Shown: positions 45,363 to 55,561 of the stretch, one piece after another
Numbering within the stretch: the first letter of the stretch is position 1
How the letters are laid out: each line of letters starts with the position of its first letter
Assembly (NCBI GenBank): GCA_006176705.1
Contig: QRFJ01002090.1
Span: 62,001 to 126,000 of the forward strand
Reading direction: 5' to 3'
Source: Cocos nucifera
Lineage: Eukaryota; Streptophyta; Magnoliopsida; Arecales; Arecaceae
DNA length: 64,000 nt
Notes under the pieces: model-generated
What the model was told of the DNA's origin: nothing
What the model saw: only the letters and a program-made list of their open reading frames with translations
Database searches by the model: none
Made by a program: the position numbers and the translations under genes

Positions 45363-47225
45363 TTTTCCTGTAGAGAGTCAAAGATTCTAGTTAGATACTG
45401 TAATTTTGACTTGACCAATTTATTTAGGGATTTTATTTTTAAACAAATTAGCTCCCACTATTTTTCTCGGATCCCTACACTCCCTCTGTAGAGATGCGAA
45501 AATCTCCACGATTAATGATTTCTAGTGGGTGGTGCGGTCTCACCAACTGACTCATCACCTCACCTAACAGTTATTGGTGATGGGTTAGCCAATGAGTGAA
45601 CAACTCTTGTTCAATGATTCTCTAATCATGGTGCACCCAAACTTGGTCTCTAATTCATGAATCTCACCGTATCCGGAATATTGATCCACTCCTTAGTTAA
45701 GTCAGACCCACCATTTGCATAGACTGGGTTCCTAATTGAGTCTCTCACCGTATCCGAAATATTGAGCCCAACTCATCCTCCAGCCCATAGCATCCAATGC
45801 CTAATAGACATGGTTGCATCTTTCCGGTGCAACTGAGCCACTGTATCCAGCCGAGAACAATCAACCCCGGGAAGGGCCCGCACATCTACAATGGTGGAAG
45901 ACCTCAGACTTAATCTTTTCTTAGGGAGAATTGATTCAGGTCTCATTAAACTAGACTTGGCTTAGTCATAACAATTATGACTAACCTAGTGGCATGGGTT
46001 AGCTCGGATTATTGACCACCTCAGATCAGAACTGTGTCAACAGATATGGCCAGGTAAGTGAGACCGGTGGAAGGAATATGCCATTAACTCGTACAAGAAC
46101 GCATTCAGGTCGAGTAGCTTCCAATTAAAAACCAGTCGGTCGTATGTGCCAAACTTACCTTAGACACCAAATTGTTGAGTCAGAACCAATTGGGTTAGCC
46201 TACAATCCAGACTCTAACCTCTGAGCCTAATTAGGTCTTGCTTGATCGTGACTCGATCTTGACCCAGACTTAATCCTATTAGGCTGGTCAATTTAAGCAT
46301 TGTTGATCCCATCTAACCAACTCTTGATTCGGTTTGATCAACCGCTTAGACCTAATTGAGCTACCCAAGCCCGAACCCAGTATTATGAATATGTCTTAGA
46401 TCTGAAATTCTCAATTTTAGACCTAATTAATATTCCATAAATCTTAATTCTTAATTAAGTAGGGTTCATAAACAAAATATGCACAATAAATCCTAGGGTT
46501 TCAGGATCTAGGGTTTTGCAGAAAGTAAGTTTTGGGTTTCTGATTAAGGACGAACACGCAGCACCCCTACACATCATAAGAACACCCCATCGAATGGGAA
46601 GAGAGGGCCTTTAAACCCTTCTTCGTTCTTATGACCGGACGGCCAAGAGGAACGCCTTAATCAGGAACATGTCAATACTACAAAACAGTTTTAGATCTAT
46701 ATCATATATCTCATATACAAATTAGATCTAATCATGGCATATTTTGCATACATCTCATGTATCGAATCATGCATATTTTTCAGATCTAAATTATCTCATA
46801 ATAATCTAAAAAATTAGATTTAAATTGATCTAATCAAAATAAATTCTAATCTAGACAATTATGTAGAACTATTCTACAACTAGTCTAGACATGCATCAAT
46901 CATATCTCATATGATATTTAAAATTAAATAATTTTTATTTGCTATTTTTTAGATGTTATTATAACACTTATAATATCAAAAAATAGTAAATAAATAGATC
47001 TAAAATATGATTTAATCAAGATTAAATTCAAAAACATGCAAGACTATTCTATAGAACTATTCTATTTTAGAACTAGTCATGCATATTTTCTAATCTTAGA
47101 TCCAAATCATTTAATTTTAATTTTTTCTGATTTCAGATCTGATCACATCTCATGTGACATCTGAAATCACTTATTTTTTAATTAAAATAAATTTAAAATT
47201 AGATCTAAACAATTTTAGAACCATG
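45363..47225 (-). other. Cop-1 leader, copy D (1.86 kb)
   Basis: It is the full distance between primer site and gag in this family. No gene is seen. The leader module is at 46049-46168; the sense strand there holds AAGGTAAGTTTG, a good 5' splice-site sequence. The block around 45890 pairs with the Cop-1b leader at 22600. Confidence 0.85.
46049..46168 (-). repeat. Leader module, Cop-1 copy D
   Basis: On the minus strand it reads GGTGTCTAAGGTAAG at the start, TTTTTAATTGGAAG in the middle and CACTTACCTGGCC at the end. It is present again in copy E at 53813-53933. Confidence 0.75.
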
Positions 47226-47237
47226 GCTCTGATACCA
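47226..47237 (-). promoter_or_regulatory. Primer-binding site, tRNA-iMet, copy D
   Basis: The minus strand reads TGGTATCAGAGC two bases after the LTR end. This site defines the true Cop-1 LTR end (TTCCTTCA) and the family's primer. Confidence 0.93.
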
Positions 47238-47239
47238 GT

Positions 47240-49511
47240 TGAAGGAAAATCCTGATTTTTCCCGGTCCAGGTTCGTTCAGATCTGATCAGATCAAGAGAT
47301 ATATTTCAAAAATTTTTTTTCTTTGATCTCAATCAGATCTGATGATATTTTAGATCTGATTTTATTATTATTTTAATAAATAAAATAAAATAAGATAAAT
47401 TAAATCAAATTTAATTTACCTGATTTGGGTAATCCTATTTACCCTGTTGATGATCCTGATTGCAGCGGAAGGTTCTGGATCTAGCCACGCAAGCGCCTGG
47501 CCTCTACCGGTATCCACTCGGGTTGGATCTGGAGATCCTCTTCTTCTCTATCACACCTCCAAAAATCAGATCTGGATCTGATCTGGAGGATCTTCAAAAC
47601 TCTTTTGAAGATCAGCAGTCGTCCTTTGCAGCAGCGCAGCCTTCTTAGCTTTTGATCGCCTTTCTTGATCTGAATCGCACCAACCAAAGTCCAAAACTCC
47701 TTTTGGACGTGGAGAGGAGCAAGGGGAGAAGAGACTATGGCATGGAGGAAGGAGGGGAGAGGCAGCCTTGGGGCGTGGGAAATTGAATTCATCTCTTTGA
47801 GTTGGGCGCAGGGTCTTATTTATAGACTAAGCTTGTGATCCAACTCCTCTTCCTTCCCAACCAATCACAACCCTTTGTGAAATCAGATCTAAATCTGATT
47901 GGTGGGAATAGAGTCCCCTGGATTCCTCCTTAGAGGGCGCCTAAGACCAGTCAAAGTTGGTTCTTAGGAGAACTCTAATTGGAATCCAAAAAGGAGATGG
48001 AGTCCTTGTCCAACAAGGACTCCTAGGCGCCTCCAACTTGGGCTCACGCCACCCTTGGCGTGCGCCCTTCTCCTTGCCAGGTTCTGGCAGGGGGACAGGC
48101 CCCCACCAGCTCTCCAATAGGTGCATGACATGTGGTCAAAAGTCAAAGTGTCAATGGTCAACGTTTGACCAGTCAAAGGTAGACTTTTGACCAAAGTCAA
48201 AGAACAAGAAATGGCAGGTGACCAAAAATGGCAGGTAATGTCTTACAAAATAAGACAACCTTTTCTGACTTGGACAACCTCCAGTCAGACCATATGAAGG
48301 CCTCTGATTGAGCACAAACTCCTTTGGCTCAGTCAGGACAACTTATTTATGATAGTAAAAGAAGAACGTTAGGTTCAATCGAGTGCTAGCACGATTTCCT
48401 TGAACCTAATTGAATCTCATTCAGATCAATTGAACTAGATCAGTTCAATTGATGATCACCAGATTCAAACCCTTGTTTGTGTGACCCAGTTAGGTTCAGT
48501 TCTGTATGGTAATGGGATATGTCATGATCTCTATCATCGACATCATCGAAACTCCTTTCGATGGATCAGAACTCTTCTGATTCGAACAGCTAGAATGATC
48601 GATCATCTAAATCATTCTAATTGCTCCCAAAATCCACCAGTGACACCTAGCAGTATATGGTGGCAACCCATCAGAGCTGAATGCGAACCTCTTGGTGCAG
48701 CTACCTGTGTGATTAAGTTCTTCTATCTTGAGCCCCGATCAGATTAGGGTTAAGGTGAACTCGTCAAACCCTAGTCTCTGTCATATGATGTAATCATTCG
48801 ATTCGAGTCCAATGTGAAAATCTAAATAGAAACTCTTTCTATTATTTCACTCTGCCATGGCCATGGGCTTCTGGACTTGATTCTCATGATCATCATAGGG
48901 CTGCTCCTCTACCACCGAGGTAGATAGATTCCATCTTGATGCAATCCAGTTCCTACAATGAACATGCTATAGCCAACATACACCTCAGGGTTCCATATGG
49001 CTAGGAGACCGAGTAATGGTGTAGTCAAACTATAACACCCTCAAGGTGAACTGCCGATGCATCTCAGGTCAAAGAACCAGACACACTACTGCAGCATCGA
49101 GTCAGTCATTGACGAGAAGGTAGACTCCCTAATGACTACTCGAGGTGGTCACGCTCAGTGCCCTCGTTCTCTAACGAGTACCTGTACTCTCGCTCCGGTG
49201 TCTCCACACCGTAGACTCAAGACTCATCTACTAAAGAGAAGCGATTGTACACCAACCTTCCGGATCAATCACCATCCTCGTGATGATCCTATGGTCGGGA
49301 GCATTTTATGAGTTAATAATGATTATTCATGTCTTAAATTTTCAACTCTTGAAAATATGAATTATCATTACCATTAACTCAAAGGATGTATCACAGACAC
49401 TAAATACACATATGTGATAGAAAATAACCCATTTTATTGATTATAGTCAAAATTATAATTTTGCCCCTAGAAGTGTATTACAAGTGGTCAGCCAAACTTC
49501 TGGCTTCTAGG
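47240..49511 (-). repeat. Cop-1 5' LTR of copy D, shared with copy E
   Basis: On the minus strand it ends CCTTCA at 47240 next to the primer site. Its start is cut at 49511 about 20 bases short (CTAGG then foreign bases), losing TGTTAGATATATGTGCCC. Otherwise it is close to the copy B LTR. It lies between the 3' end of copy E pol and the leader of copy D, so it also stands where the 3' LTR of E should be. Confidence 0.92.
47817..47826 (-). promoter_or_regulatory. LTR TATA box, copy D
   Basis: The minus strand reads TCTATAAATA, as in copies A and B; transcription would run left into the leader and gag of D. Confidence 0.65.
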
Positions 49512-49537
49512 ATGCAGCACTTATAATGCTATACAGT
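49512..49537. other. Junction filler between LTR and copy E pol
   Basis: About 26 bases (ATGCAGCACTTATAATGC and more) match neither the LTR start nor pol. They replace the first ~20 bases of the LTR, the polypurine tract and about 130 codons of RNase H. Confidence 0.7.
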
Positions 49538-49600
49538 TCTGCTTGGAATTCTCTCAGCTCCACCATTGCACACAAACAGACTCCAGATGTCGACTTTCGA

Positions 49601-50227
49601 TCATCTATATCGGACATGAATGAAATCCGAGTCTGTGTATCCCTGGACTTGGAGTTCTCCATTACCAAAGACCAACATCATATCCTTAGTTCTTCTCAAG
49701 TACTTAAGGATACATTTCACAGAAGTCCAGTGTTCTTCACCTGGATTTGACTGATATCTGCTTGTGACACTCACAGCATGGGCTATATCAGGTCGTGTAC
49801 ATAGCATGGCATACATGAGGCTCCCTATTGCAGAAGCATAAGGGATCTTGCTCATGCGTTCTATTTCCTCAGGTGTGCTGGGGCACATCTTCTTGGAAAG
49901 ATGAATACCATGTCTGAAGGGTATTAATCCCCTCTTAGAGTTTTCCATACTAAACCTCTTTAGTACTTCCTCTATGTACATCTTCTGTGAAAGTCCTAGC
50001 ATCCTATTCGGTCTATCCCTATAGACCTTAATTCCTAGAATAAAGGATGCTTCACCTAGGTCTTTCATGGAGAATTCCTTGGACAACCACATCTTGACTG
50101 ATGTCAACATGGGAATATCATTCCCAATAAGGAGGATGTCATCCACGTACAATACGAGGAAGACAACAGCGCTCCCACTGACCCTTTTTGAAAACACATG
50201 GTTCCTCTTCATTTTTGATGAAACCAA
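49601..50227 (-). CDS. Cop-1 copy E: RT loop to RNase H start
   Basis: This 208-residue piece has LYVDDILLIGND, the thumb and connection blocks (FSMKDLGEASFILG, IPYASAIGSLMYAM) and YTDSDF, the first RNase H motif. It is the only Cop-1 copy with this stretch in one frame; copy B needs two shifts over the same span. It loses the frame at 49620 by a short insertion. Confidence 0.9.
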   Translation of the reverse strand: MVSSKMKRNHVFSKRVSGSAVVFLVLYVDDILLIGNDIPMLTSVKMWLSKEFSMKDLGEASFILGIKVYRDRPNRMLGLSQKMYIEEVLKRFSMENSKRGLIPFRHGIHLSKKMCPSTPEEIERMSKIPYASAIGSLMYAMLCTRPDIAHAVSVTSRYQSNPGEEHWTSVKCILKYLRRTKDMMLVFGNGELQVQGYTDSDFIHVRYR

Positions 50228-50471
50228 ACTTTTTGATCACATCATTGAAACGAGTGTTCCAGCTCCGAGATGCTTGCTTAAGTCCATATATGGACCTTTG
50301 CAGCTTGCAAACCTTGTGATCAGTATCACTGGATGTGAAACCTAGCGGCTGTTCCATATAGATATCTTCCTCAAGATATCCATTTAAGAATGCCGTTTTC
50401 ACGTCCATTTGCCATATTTCATAATCGAAATAGGCTGCAACGGCAAGCAATGTGCGGATGGATTTTAGCAT
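50139..50471 (-). CDS. Cop-1 copy E: reverse transcriptase core
   Basis: This 110-residue piece opens MLKSIRTLLAV and includes QMDVKTAFLNG with its catalytic aspartate and LKQASRSWN. A shift near 50185 moves the YVDD loop into the next piece. The block upstream of it (SPVA) is broken by an extra base near 50475. Confidence 0.9.
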   Translation of the reverse strand: MLKSIRTLLAVAAYFDYEIWQMDVKTAFLNGYLEEDIYMEQPLGFTSSDTDHKVCKLQRSIYGLKQASRSWNTRFNDVIKKFGFIKNEEEPCVFKKGQWERCCLPRIVRG

Positions 50472-51230
50472 AGCCTACTGGGGAAAAGGTATCCTGATAG
50501 TCAATGCCTTCGCGTTGACTATAACCTTTTGCCACCTAGTCTAGCCTTGAATGTCTCCACATTCCCATCTGCACCAATCTTTCTCTTGAAGATCCATTTA
50601 CACCCAATAGGTACTATACCTTCTGGTGGATCTACCAAGGTCCAGACTTGGTTTGAGTGCATCGAGTCAATTTCTGACTTGCATTGCCTCTAGCCATTTC
50701 TCGGAGTCGATATCTGATATCGCCTCGTTGTAGGTTTTGGGATCATCACCATGAGCACCATTACCTATGAGGAACATTTCCTCTACATTCCTCTGAAATA
50801 ATACCTAAGTATCTTTCAGGGGGACGATGGAAAACTCTTTCCGATCTACGAGGTGGAGGAGGTAGTGTTCTTATTGGCTCAACCTGATTTGGTTCCACAA
50901 TTGGTCCTTAGCTCGTTTCTGCTTGTGAGACTTTCTCATCAAGCTTAATCTGCTTTCCAATGCCGCTATCTTGAATAAACTATTTTTCAAGAAAGATGGC
51001 ATGTCGACTCACAATCACATTGTGGTCTTCTGGAATGTAGAAATAGTATCCTAATGACTCTTTAGGATATCCTATGAATCGAGCTCTAAAGGACCTAAAC
51101 TCTAACTTGTCCGCTTGTTGTCTTTTGACATGAGCCGGACAACCCCAAATTCTGAGATGACTCAGACTTGGTTTCTTACCGTGCCATATCTCATACGGTG
51201 TGGTAGGAACGGTTTTAGAGGGAACCCTAT

Positions 51231-51635
51231 TCAGTAGATAAGATTGAAGTTAACAATGAAGTGTCCCCAAAGAAAATCAGGGAGGTCTGTGAAGCTCATC
51301 ATGGATCGAACCATATCCAATAGAGTCCGATTTCTCCATTCTGAAACCCCGTTGAGTTGAGGTGTTCCTGGTGGAGTCCATTGAGAGACTATGCCATTTT
51401 CCTTAAGATAGTCTAGGAATTCCCGGCTAAGGTATTCACCTCCTCGATCTGATCGAAGAACCTTAATGGGTTTTTCAGTTTGTTTTTCTACTTCATGTCT
51501 GAATTCTTTGAACTTTTCAAAAGCTTCAGACTTGTGTCTCATAAGATACACATACCCATACCTAGACAGATCATCGGTAAAGGTAATGAAGTAGACAAAA
51601 TTGCCTCTAGCCGGCACATCAAATGGGCCGCACAC
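51231..51635 (-). CDS. Cop-1 copy E: integrase core N-part
   Basis: This 134-residue piece has SDRGGEY and NGVSEWRN. The frame is lost near 51260 (WGHF instead of WGHSLL) through a one-base gain, and the remaining integrase to the TAG at 50982 continues in another frame, still almost identical to copy D. Confidence 0.9.
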   Translation of the reverse strand: MCGPFDVPARGNFVYFITFTDDLSRYGYVYLMRHKSEAFEKFKEFRHEVEKQTEKPIKVLRSDRGGEYLSREFLDYLKENGIVSQWTPPGTPQLNGVSEWRNRTLLDMVRSMMSFTDLPDFLWGHFIVNFNLIY

Positions 51636-51646
51636 ATCAGTATGTA

Positions 51647-52672
51647 CTAGGGCAAGGAGATCTGTGGCCCTCTCCCATGTCCAACAAAAGGGAGTTTAGT
51701 CATTTTGCCTTGAAGACAAGATTCACAAGTTGGATATGACTCAAAAGTCAATGGACTCAATAGCCCATTTTTCTCCAATTTGTTGATCCTATCTTCTGCT
51801 ATATGACCTAATCTCAGGTGCCATAGATATCTGTCGTTTGGACTATCCCTAGGTCGTTTGGCATTCACGTTTTGCTCGATAGTTAGAACAGGTACATCAA
51901 TATGTAGCTGATAAAGACCATTAATAAGGAAACCATTTGCAATTTTATTTCTTTCATAAAGAATGTTACAATGGTCCTTAAAGAAGGTGATCACATAACC
52001 TTCTTGTGCTAAGCATGAAACAGAAATCAAATTCCTGCTAGCTGCAGGCACATAATAACAGTCTTTCAAAACTAAGTCTAAACCAGATGGTAATCGAAGA
52101 GGGTATGTTCCCACGGCTACTGCAGCAACTCTTGCTCCATTACCGATGCGTAGGATCATGTCTCCATCCCTCAGCCTCCTGCTATCCTCAAGACCCTGCA
52201 TAGAAGTGCACAGATGAGCACTAGAACCAGAGTCAAGCACCCAACTGGATGCAGAAGAAACCGTAAGGTTAGACTCAATAACGAGCATACCTCCAGAAGG
52301 ACCTTCCTTCTTGTTCTTCAGGGTGGCCAGGTAAGTAGGGCAGTTCCGCTTCCAATGGCCGTCGCTGTTGCAATGGAAACACTTTCCTTTGCCATCGGCC
52401 TTTTTCTTCGGTTCTGCCTTCTTCTTCTTTGATCCTTCCACCTTTTGCTTTTTCACAGACTTCTTTTTCTTTCCATAAGACTTTCTTTTGGAAGAAGTCC
52501 GTTCCATAGCAAGAACTGAGCCTTTAGAACCTTTCATAGAAAGCTCAGCGGTAACCAGCATATTCATTAACTCGGCCAAGGAATTTTGAAGTTTATGCAT
52601 GTGGTAATTCATGATGAATTGCCCATATGCATCAGTCAAGGATTGCAGAATAATATCGTTCTGCAGATCCAA
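51647..52672 (-). CDS. Cop-1 copy E: gag C-terminus, knuckle, protease, pre-integrase
   Basis: This 341-residue open piece is the longest in Cop-1 here. It begins in gag at DLQNDIILQSLTDAYGQF, passes the lysine-rich tract and the complete CCHC knuckle (CFHCNSDGHWKRNC), the DSGS protease site and the HHCC region, and ends with a shift near 51670 just before integrase. It has no frameshift in the knuckle, unlike copy D, nor at 8505 as in copy B. The start codon is internal to gag. Confidence 0.93.
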   Translation of the reverse strand: MDLQNDIILQSLTDAYGQFIMNYHMHKLQNSLAELMNMLVTAELSMKGSKGSVLAMERTSSKRKSYGKKKKSVKKQKVEGSKKKKAEPKKKADGKGKCFHCNSDGHWKRNCPTYLATLKNKKEGPSGGMLVIESNLTVSSASSWVLDSGSSAHLCTSMQGLEDSRRLRDGDMILRIGNGARVAAVAVGTYPLRLPSGLDLVLKDCYYVPAASRNLISVSCLAQEGYVITFFKDHCNILYERNKIANGFLINGLYQLHIDVPVLTIEQNVNAKRPRDSPNDRYLWHLRLGHIAEDRINKLEKNGLLSPLTFESYPTCESCLQGKMTKLPFVGHGRGPQISLP

Positions 52673-53128
52673 GTCCTAACTTCACACCGAGCTTCTCAAG
52701 CTCTTCCATGTCCTTGATCATTGTCAGACAGTGATCTTGGACTGACTGCCCATCACGCATCTTAGCCTTAAAAAGTCATTTCGTGACTTGATATTTGGCT
52801 GCGCGACTCTGTTCACCAAACATCTCCTGCAGGTGAGCCAACATTTGGCGAGCAGTCCCGATATCTTCATGTTGGCGCTGGAGCTCATCAGACATCGAGC
52901 CCAACATGTAATATCTGGCCTTATTATCTTCGTCAATCCATTTTTCCAGAGACGCTCTCTGTTCAAGTGGATGGACGGGCTGGTAAGGTGGGAGGGTCCT
53001 GGTCCAAAACATGGGTTAACTTCTCTGAACCCAAAATAATTTTGTAGTTCCTGAGCCAATCTTTATAATTGGGTCCAGTCAGTCTATGTGTGTCCTAGGA
53101 TACGTGCCAATGGGTTGGACGCAGACAT

Positions 53129-54315
53129 TTTCCTGTAGAGAGTCAAAGATTCTAGTTAGATACTGTAATTTTGACTTGACCAATTTGTTTAGGGATTTTA
53201 TTTTTAAACAAATTAGCTCCCACTATTTTCTCGGATCCCTACACTCCCTCTGTAGAGATGCGAAAATCTCCACGATTAATGATTTCTAGTGGGTGGTGCG
53301 GTCTCACCAACTGACTCATCACCTCACCTAACAGTTATTGGTGATGGGTTAGCCAATGAGTGAACAACTCTTGTTCAATGATTCTCTAATCATGGTGCAC
53401 CCAAACTTGGTCTCTAATTCATGAATCTCACCGTATCCGAAATATTGATCCACTCCTTAGTTAAGTCAGACCCACCATTTGCATAGACTGGGTTCCTAAT
53501 TGAGTCTCTCACCGTATCCAGAATATTGAGCCCAACTCATCCTCCAGCCCATAGCATCCAATGCCTAATAGACATGGTTGCATCTTCCCGGTGCAACTGA
53601 GCCACTGTATCCAGCCGAGAACAATCAACCCCGGGAAGGGCCCGCACATCTACAATGGTGGAAGACCTCAGACTTAATCTTTTCTTAGGGAGAATTGATT
53701 CAGGTCTCATTAAACTAGACTTGGCTTAGTCATAACAATTATGACTAACCTAGTGGCATGGGTTAGCTCGGATTATTGACCACCTCAGATCAGAACTGTG
53801 TCAACAAGATATGGCCAGGTAAGTGAGACCGGTGGAAGGAATATGCCATTAACTCGTACAAGAACGCATTCAGGTCGAGTAGCTTCCAATTAAAAACCAG
53901 TCGGTCGTATGTGCCAAACTTACCTTAGACACCAAATTGTTGAGTCAGAACCAATTGGGTTAGCCTACAATCCAGACTCTAACCTCTGAGCCTAATTAGG
54001 TCTTTGCTTGATCGTGACTCGATCTTGACCCAGACTTAATCCTATTAGGCTGGTCAATTTAAGCATTGTTGATCCCATCTAACCAACTCTTGATTCGGTT
54101 TGATCAACCGCTTAGACCTAATTGAGCTACCCAAGCCCGAACCCAGTATTATGAATATGTCTTAGATCTAAAATTCTCAATTTTAGACCTAATTATATAT
54201 TCCATAAATCTTAATTCTTAATTAAGTAGGGTTCATAAACAAAATATGCAATAAATCCTAGGGTTTCAGGATCTAGGGTTTTGCAGAAAGTAAGTTTTGG
54301 ATTTCTGATTAAGAA
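53129..54315 (-). other. Cop-1 leader, copy E (partial)
   Basis: It matches the copy D leader up to about 54312, then changes to the Sire-1 LTR. The remaining ~700 bases of leader, the primer site and the 5' LTR are missing. No gene. Confidence 0.85.
53813..53933 (-). repeat. Leader module, Cop-1 copy E
   Basis: It is the same as 46049-46168 apart from small differences, with GGTGTCTAAGGTAAG and CACTTACCTGGCC at its ends on the minus strand. Confidence 0.75.
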
Positions 54316-55496
54316 TGACGCGACCCTAAAATCAATAAGAAAACTAAAATAACTTTTAGCATGCTTGGCATGCATACTGAGCCGACCCAATCCAAAACTA
54401 AGCCGACCTAGTCTCTATGAAAATAGAAGATAGAAAGTACAAAAGTGTAAATTTTAGAATACAGGAGACTGAGCCAACCCAGCTATAATTGAGCCGACTT
54501 AATGGGACTAAGCCTATCCAATCTAAAACTGAACCGACCCAGTGCCTGTAATAACTAATTTTCATAATTATAGCTTTTTCATCCCACAAGCTTCTCAATG
54601 GCTATTTTCTCTTCTCCAATGGCTAGATTACCTTCAGAAGCCTATGTTAGTGACTTATAATGGTGGAAAACCTCTGAATTATATAAGAAAATACTTGTTG
54701 TATTAAGAGGCAGCTTTTGGAGAGTTTATTGAGTATCCATTAAGAAAGCAAGAAGAGTGAGCCGAAAAAAGTAAGGAAGGAGTGATATCTAGATATTCTT
54801 TATCCTTCCAACATCCTCAAATCTGAGAGAAGTTAGGCCATCATTATTGAAAATCATCTCCTACTTTCTCAAGCATTTAAGGAGAAGAAATCAACCCTAC
54901 AAGCAAAGCAATCCTAATTTTTTTCTCTTCGATTTTATAAAGTTTGTTTTAAATTATATTTTTTACATTTTATTTTAAGTTTCTTAGGGTGAGAAGCTTT
55001 GGTTGGTGCAAGCCTCGAGTTGGACGTTGTATTGATTTGATTGGTGAGCCAAGGGAAAAATCAATTGGGGTTGATTGTTAGTCCGAAGAAAAATAATCAC
55101 TTGTGAGGTTTTGGTTGGTGATCTGAGAAAAATCAATTGGGTTGATTGTGAGCCCAAAAAATAATCATGTATAATTTTATTTGGTGAGCCAGAAAAAATC
55201 AACTGGGTTTGATTACGAGCCCAAAAAATAATCAGACTGTAATTCTTATTGAAAATTATAGTTGAATTTCCAAGGAATATTTTTGGGCAGTGGACGTAGG
55301 TACTGAGTTTGGCATCAAACCACTATAAAATTTTTATGTTTGTGATTGTATGCTTTTGCTCTATTATTTTTATTCACTGTACATTATATAGCTAGTTTCA
55401 TCTAAACACTTAATTAGTTTGAATTGCTTATATCTTAAGTTTAAATTTAAAATATCCAATTCATCCTTCCACTTGGGTAGCCATTCTTGGATAATA
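54316..55496 (+). repeat. Sire-1 5' LTR, left ~150 bp missing
   Basis: It aligns with the complete LTR at 58301-59627 from about base 150 on, and ends GGATAATA two bases before the primer site (GGTAACA in the other copy). The part 54375-54545 repeats a GAGCCGACCCA-like word, and 55035-55245 holds three copies of a ~65-base unit (GGTGAGCC, ATCAAnTGGG, TTGATT, AATAATCA). Confidence 0.88.
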
Positions 55497-55498
55497 AG

Positions 55499-55510
55499 TG
55501 GTATCAGAGT
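55499..55510 (+). promoter_or_regulatory. Primer-binding site, tRNA-iMet type, Sire-1
   Basis: TGGTATCAGAGT follows the LTR end after AG; only the last base differs from the standard site. The gag ATG is just 51 bases further, so this element has a very short leader. Confidence 0.88.
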
Positions 55511-55561
55511 AGGTGCTCTAATATTAGTTGTTGATCTATAGGTCAAAAGGTTAAAAATTTT

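Larger units (their letters stand above)
49538..53128 (-). pseudogene. Cop-1 copy E, gag-pol lacking the RNase H end, minus strand
   Basis: The gag ATG is at 53128-53126. The shared TGA is at 52778-52776 and the shared integrase TAG at 50982-50980. The piece 51647-52672 is the most complete gag/protease/pre-integrase stretch in the window. RT is nearly whole: motifs QMDVKTAFL and YVDD are present, with shifts near 50475 and 50180. RNase H is present only through TDSDF and then lost at the 49538 junction. It matches copy D closely over gag to integrase. Confidence 0.94.

Noticed and set aside
48481..48747. 88-residue ORF found in several Cop-1 LTR copies (also 12702-12968, 41960-42226)
   Set aside because: It is kept only because the LTRs are nearly identical. 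It breaks in the diverged LTRs, has no known domain and lies upstream of the LTR TATA box.
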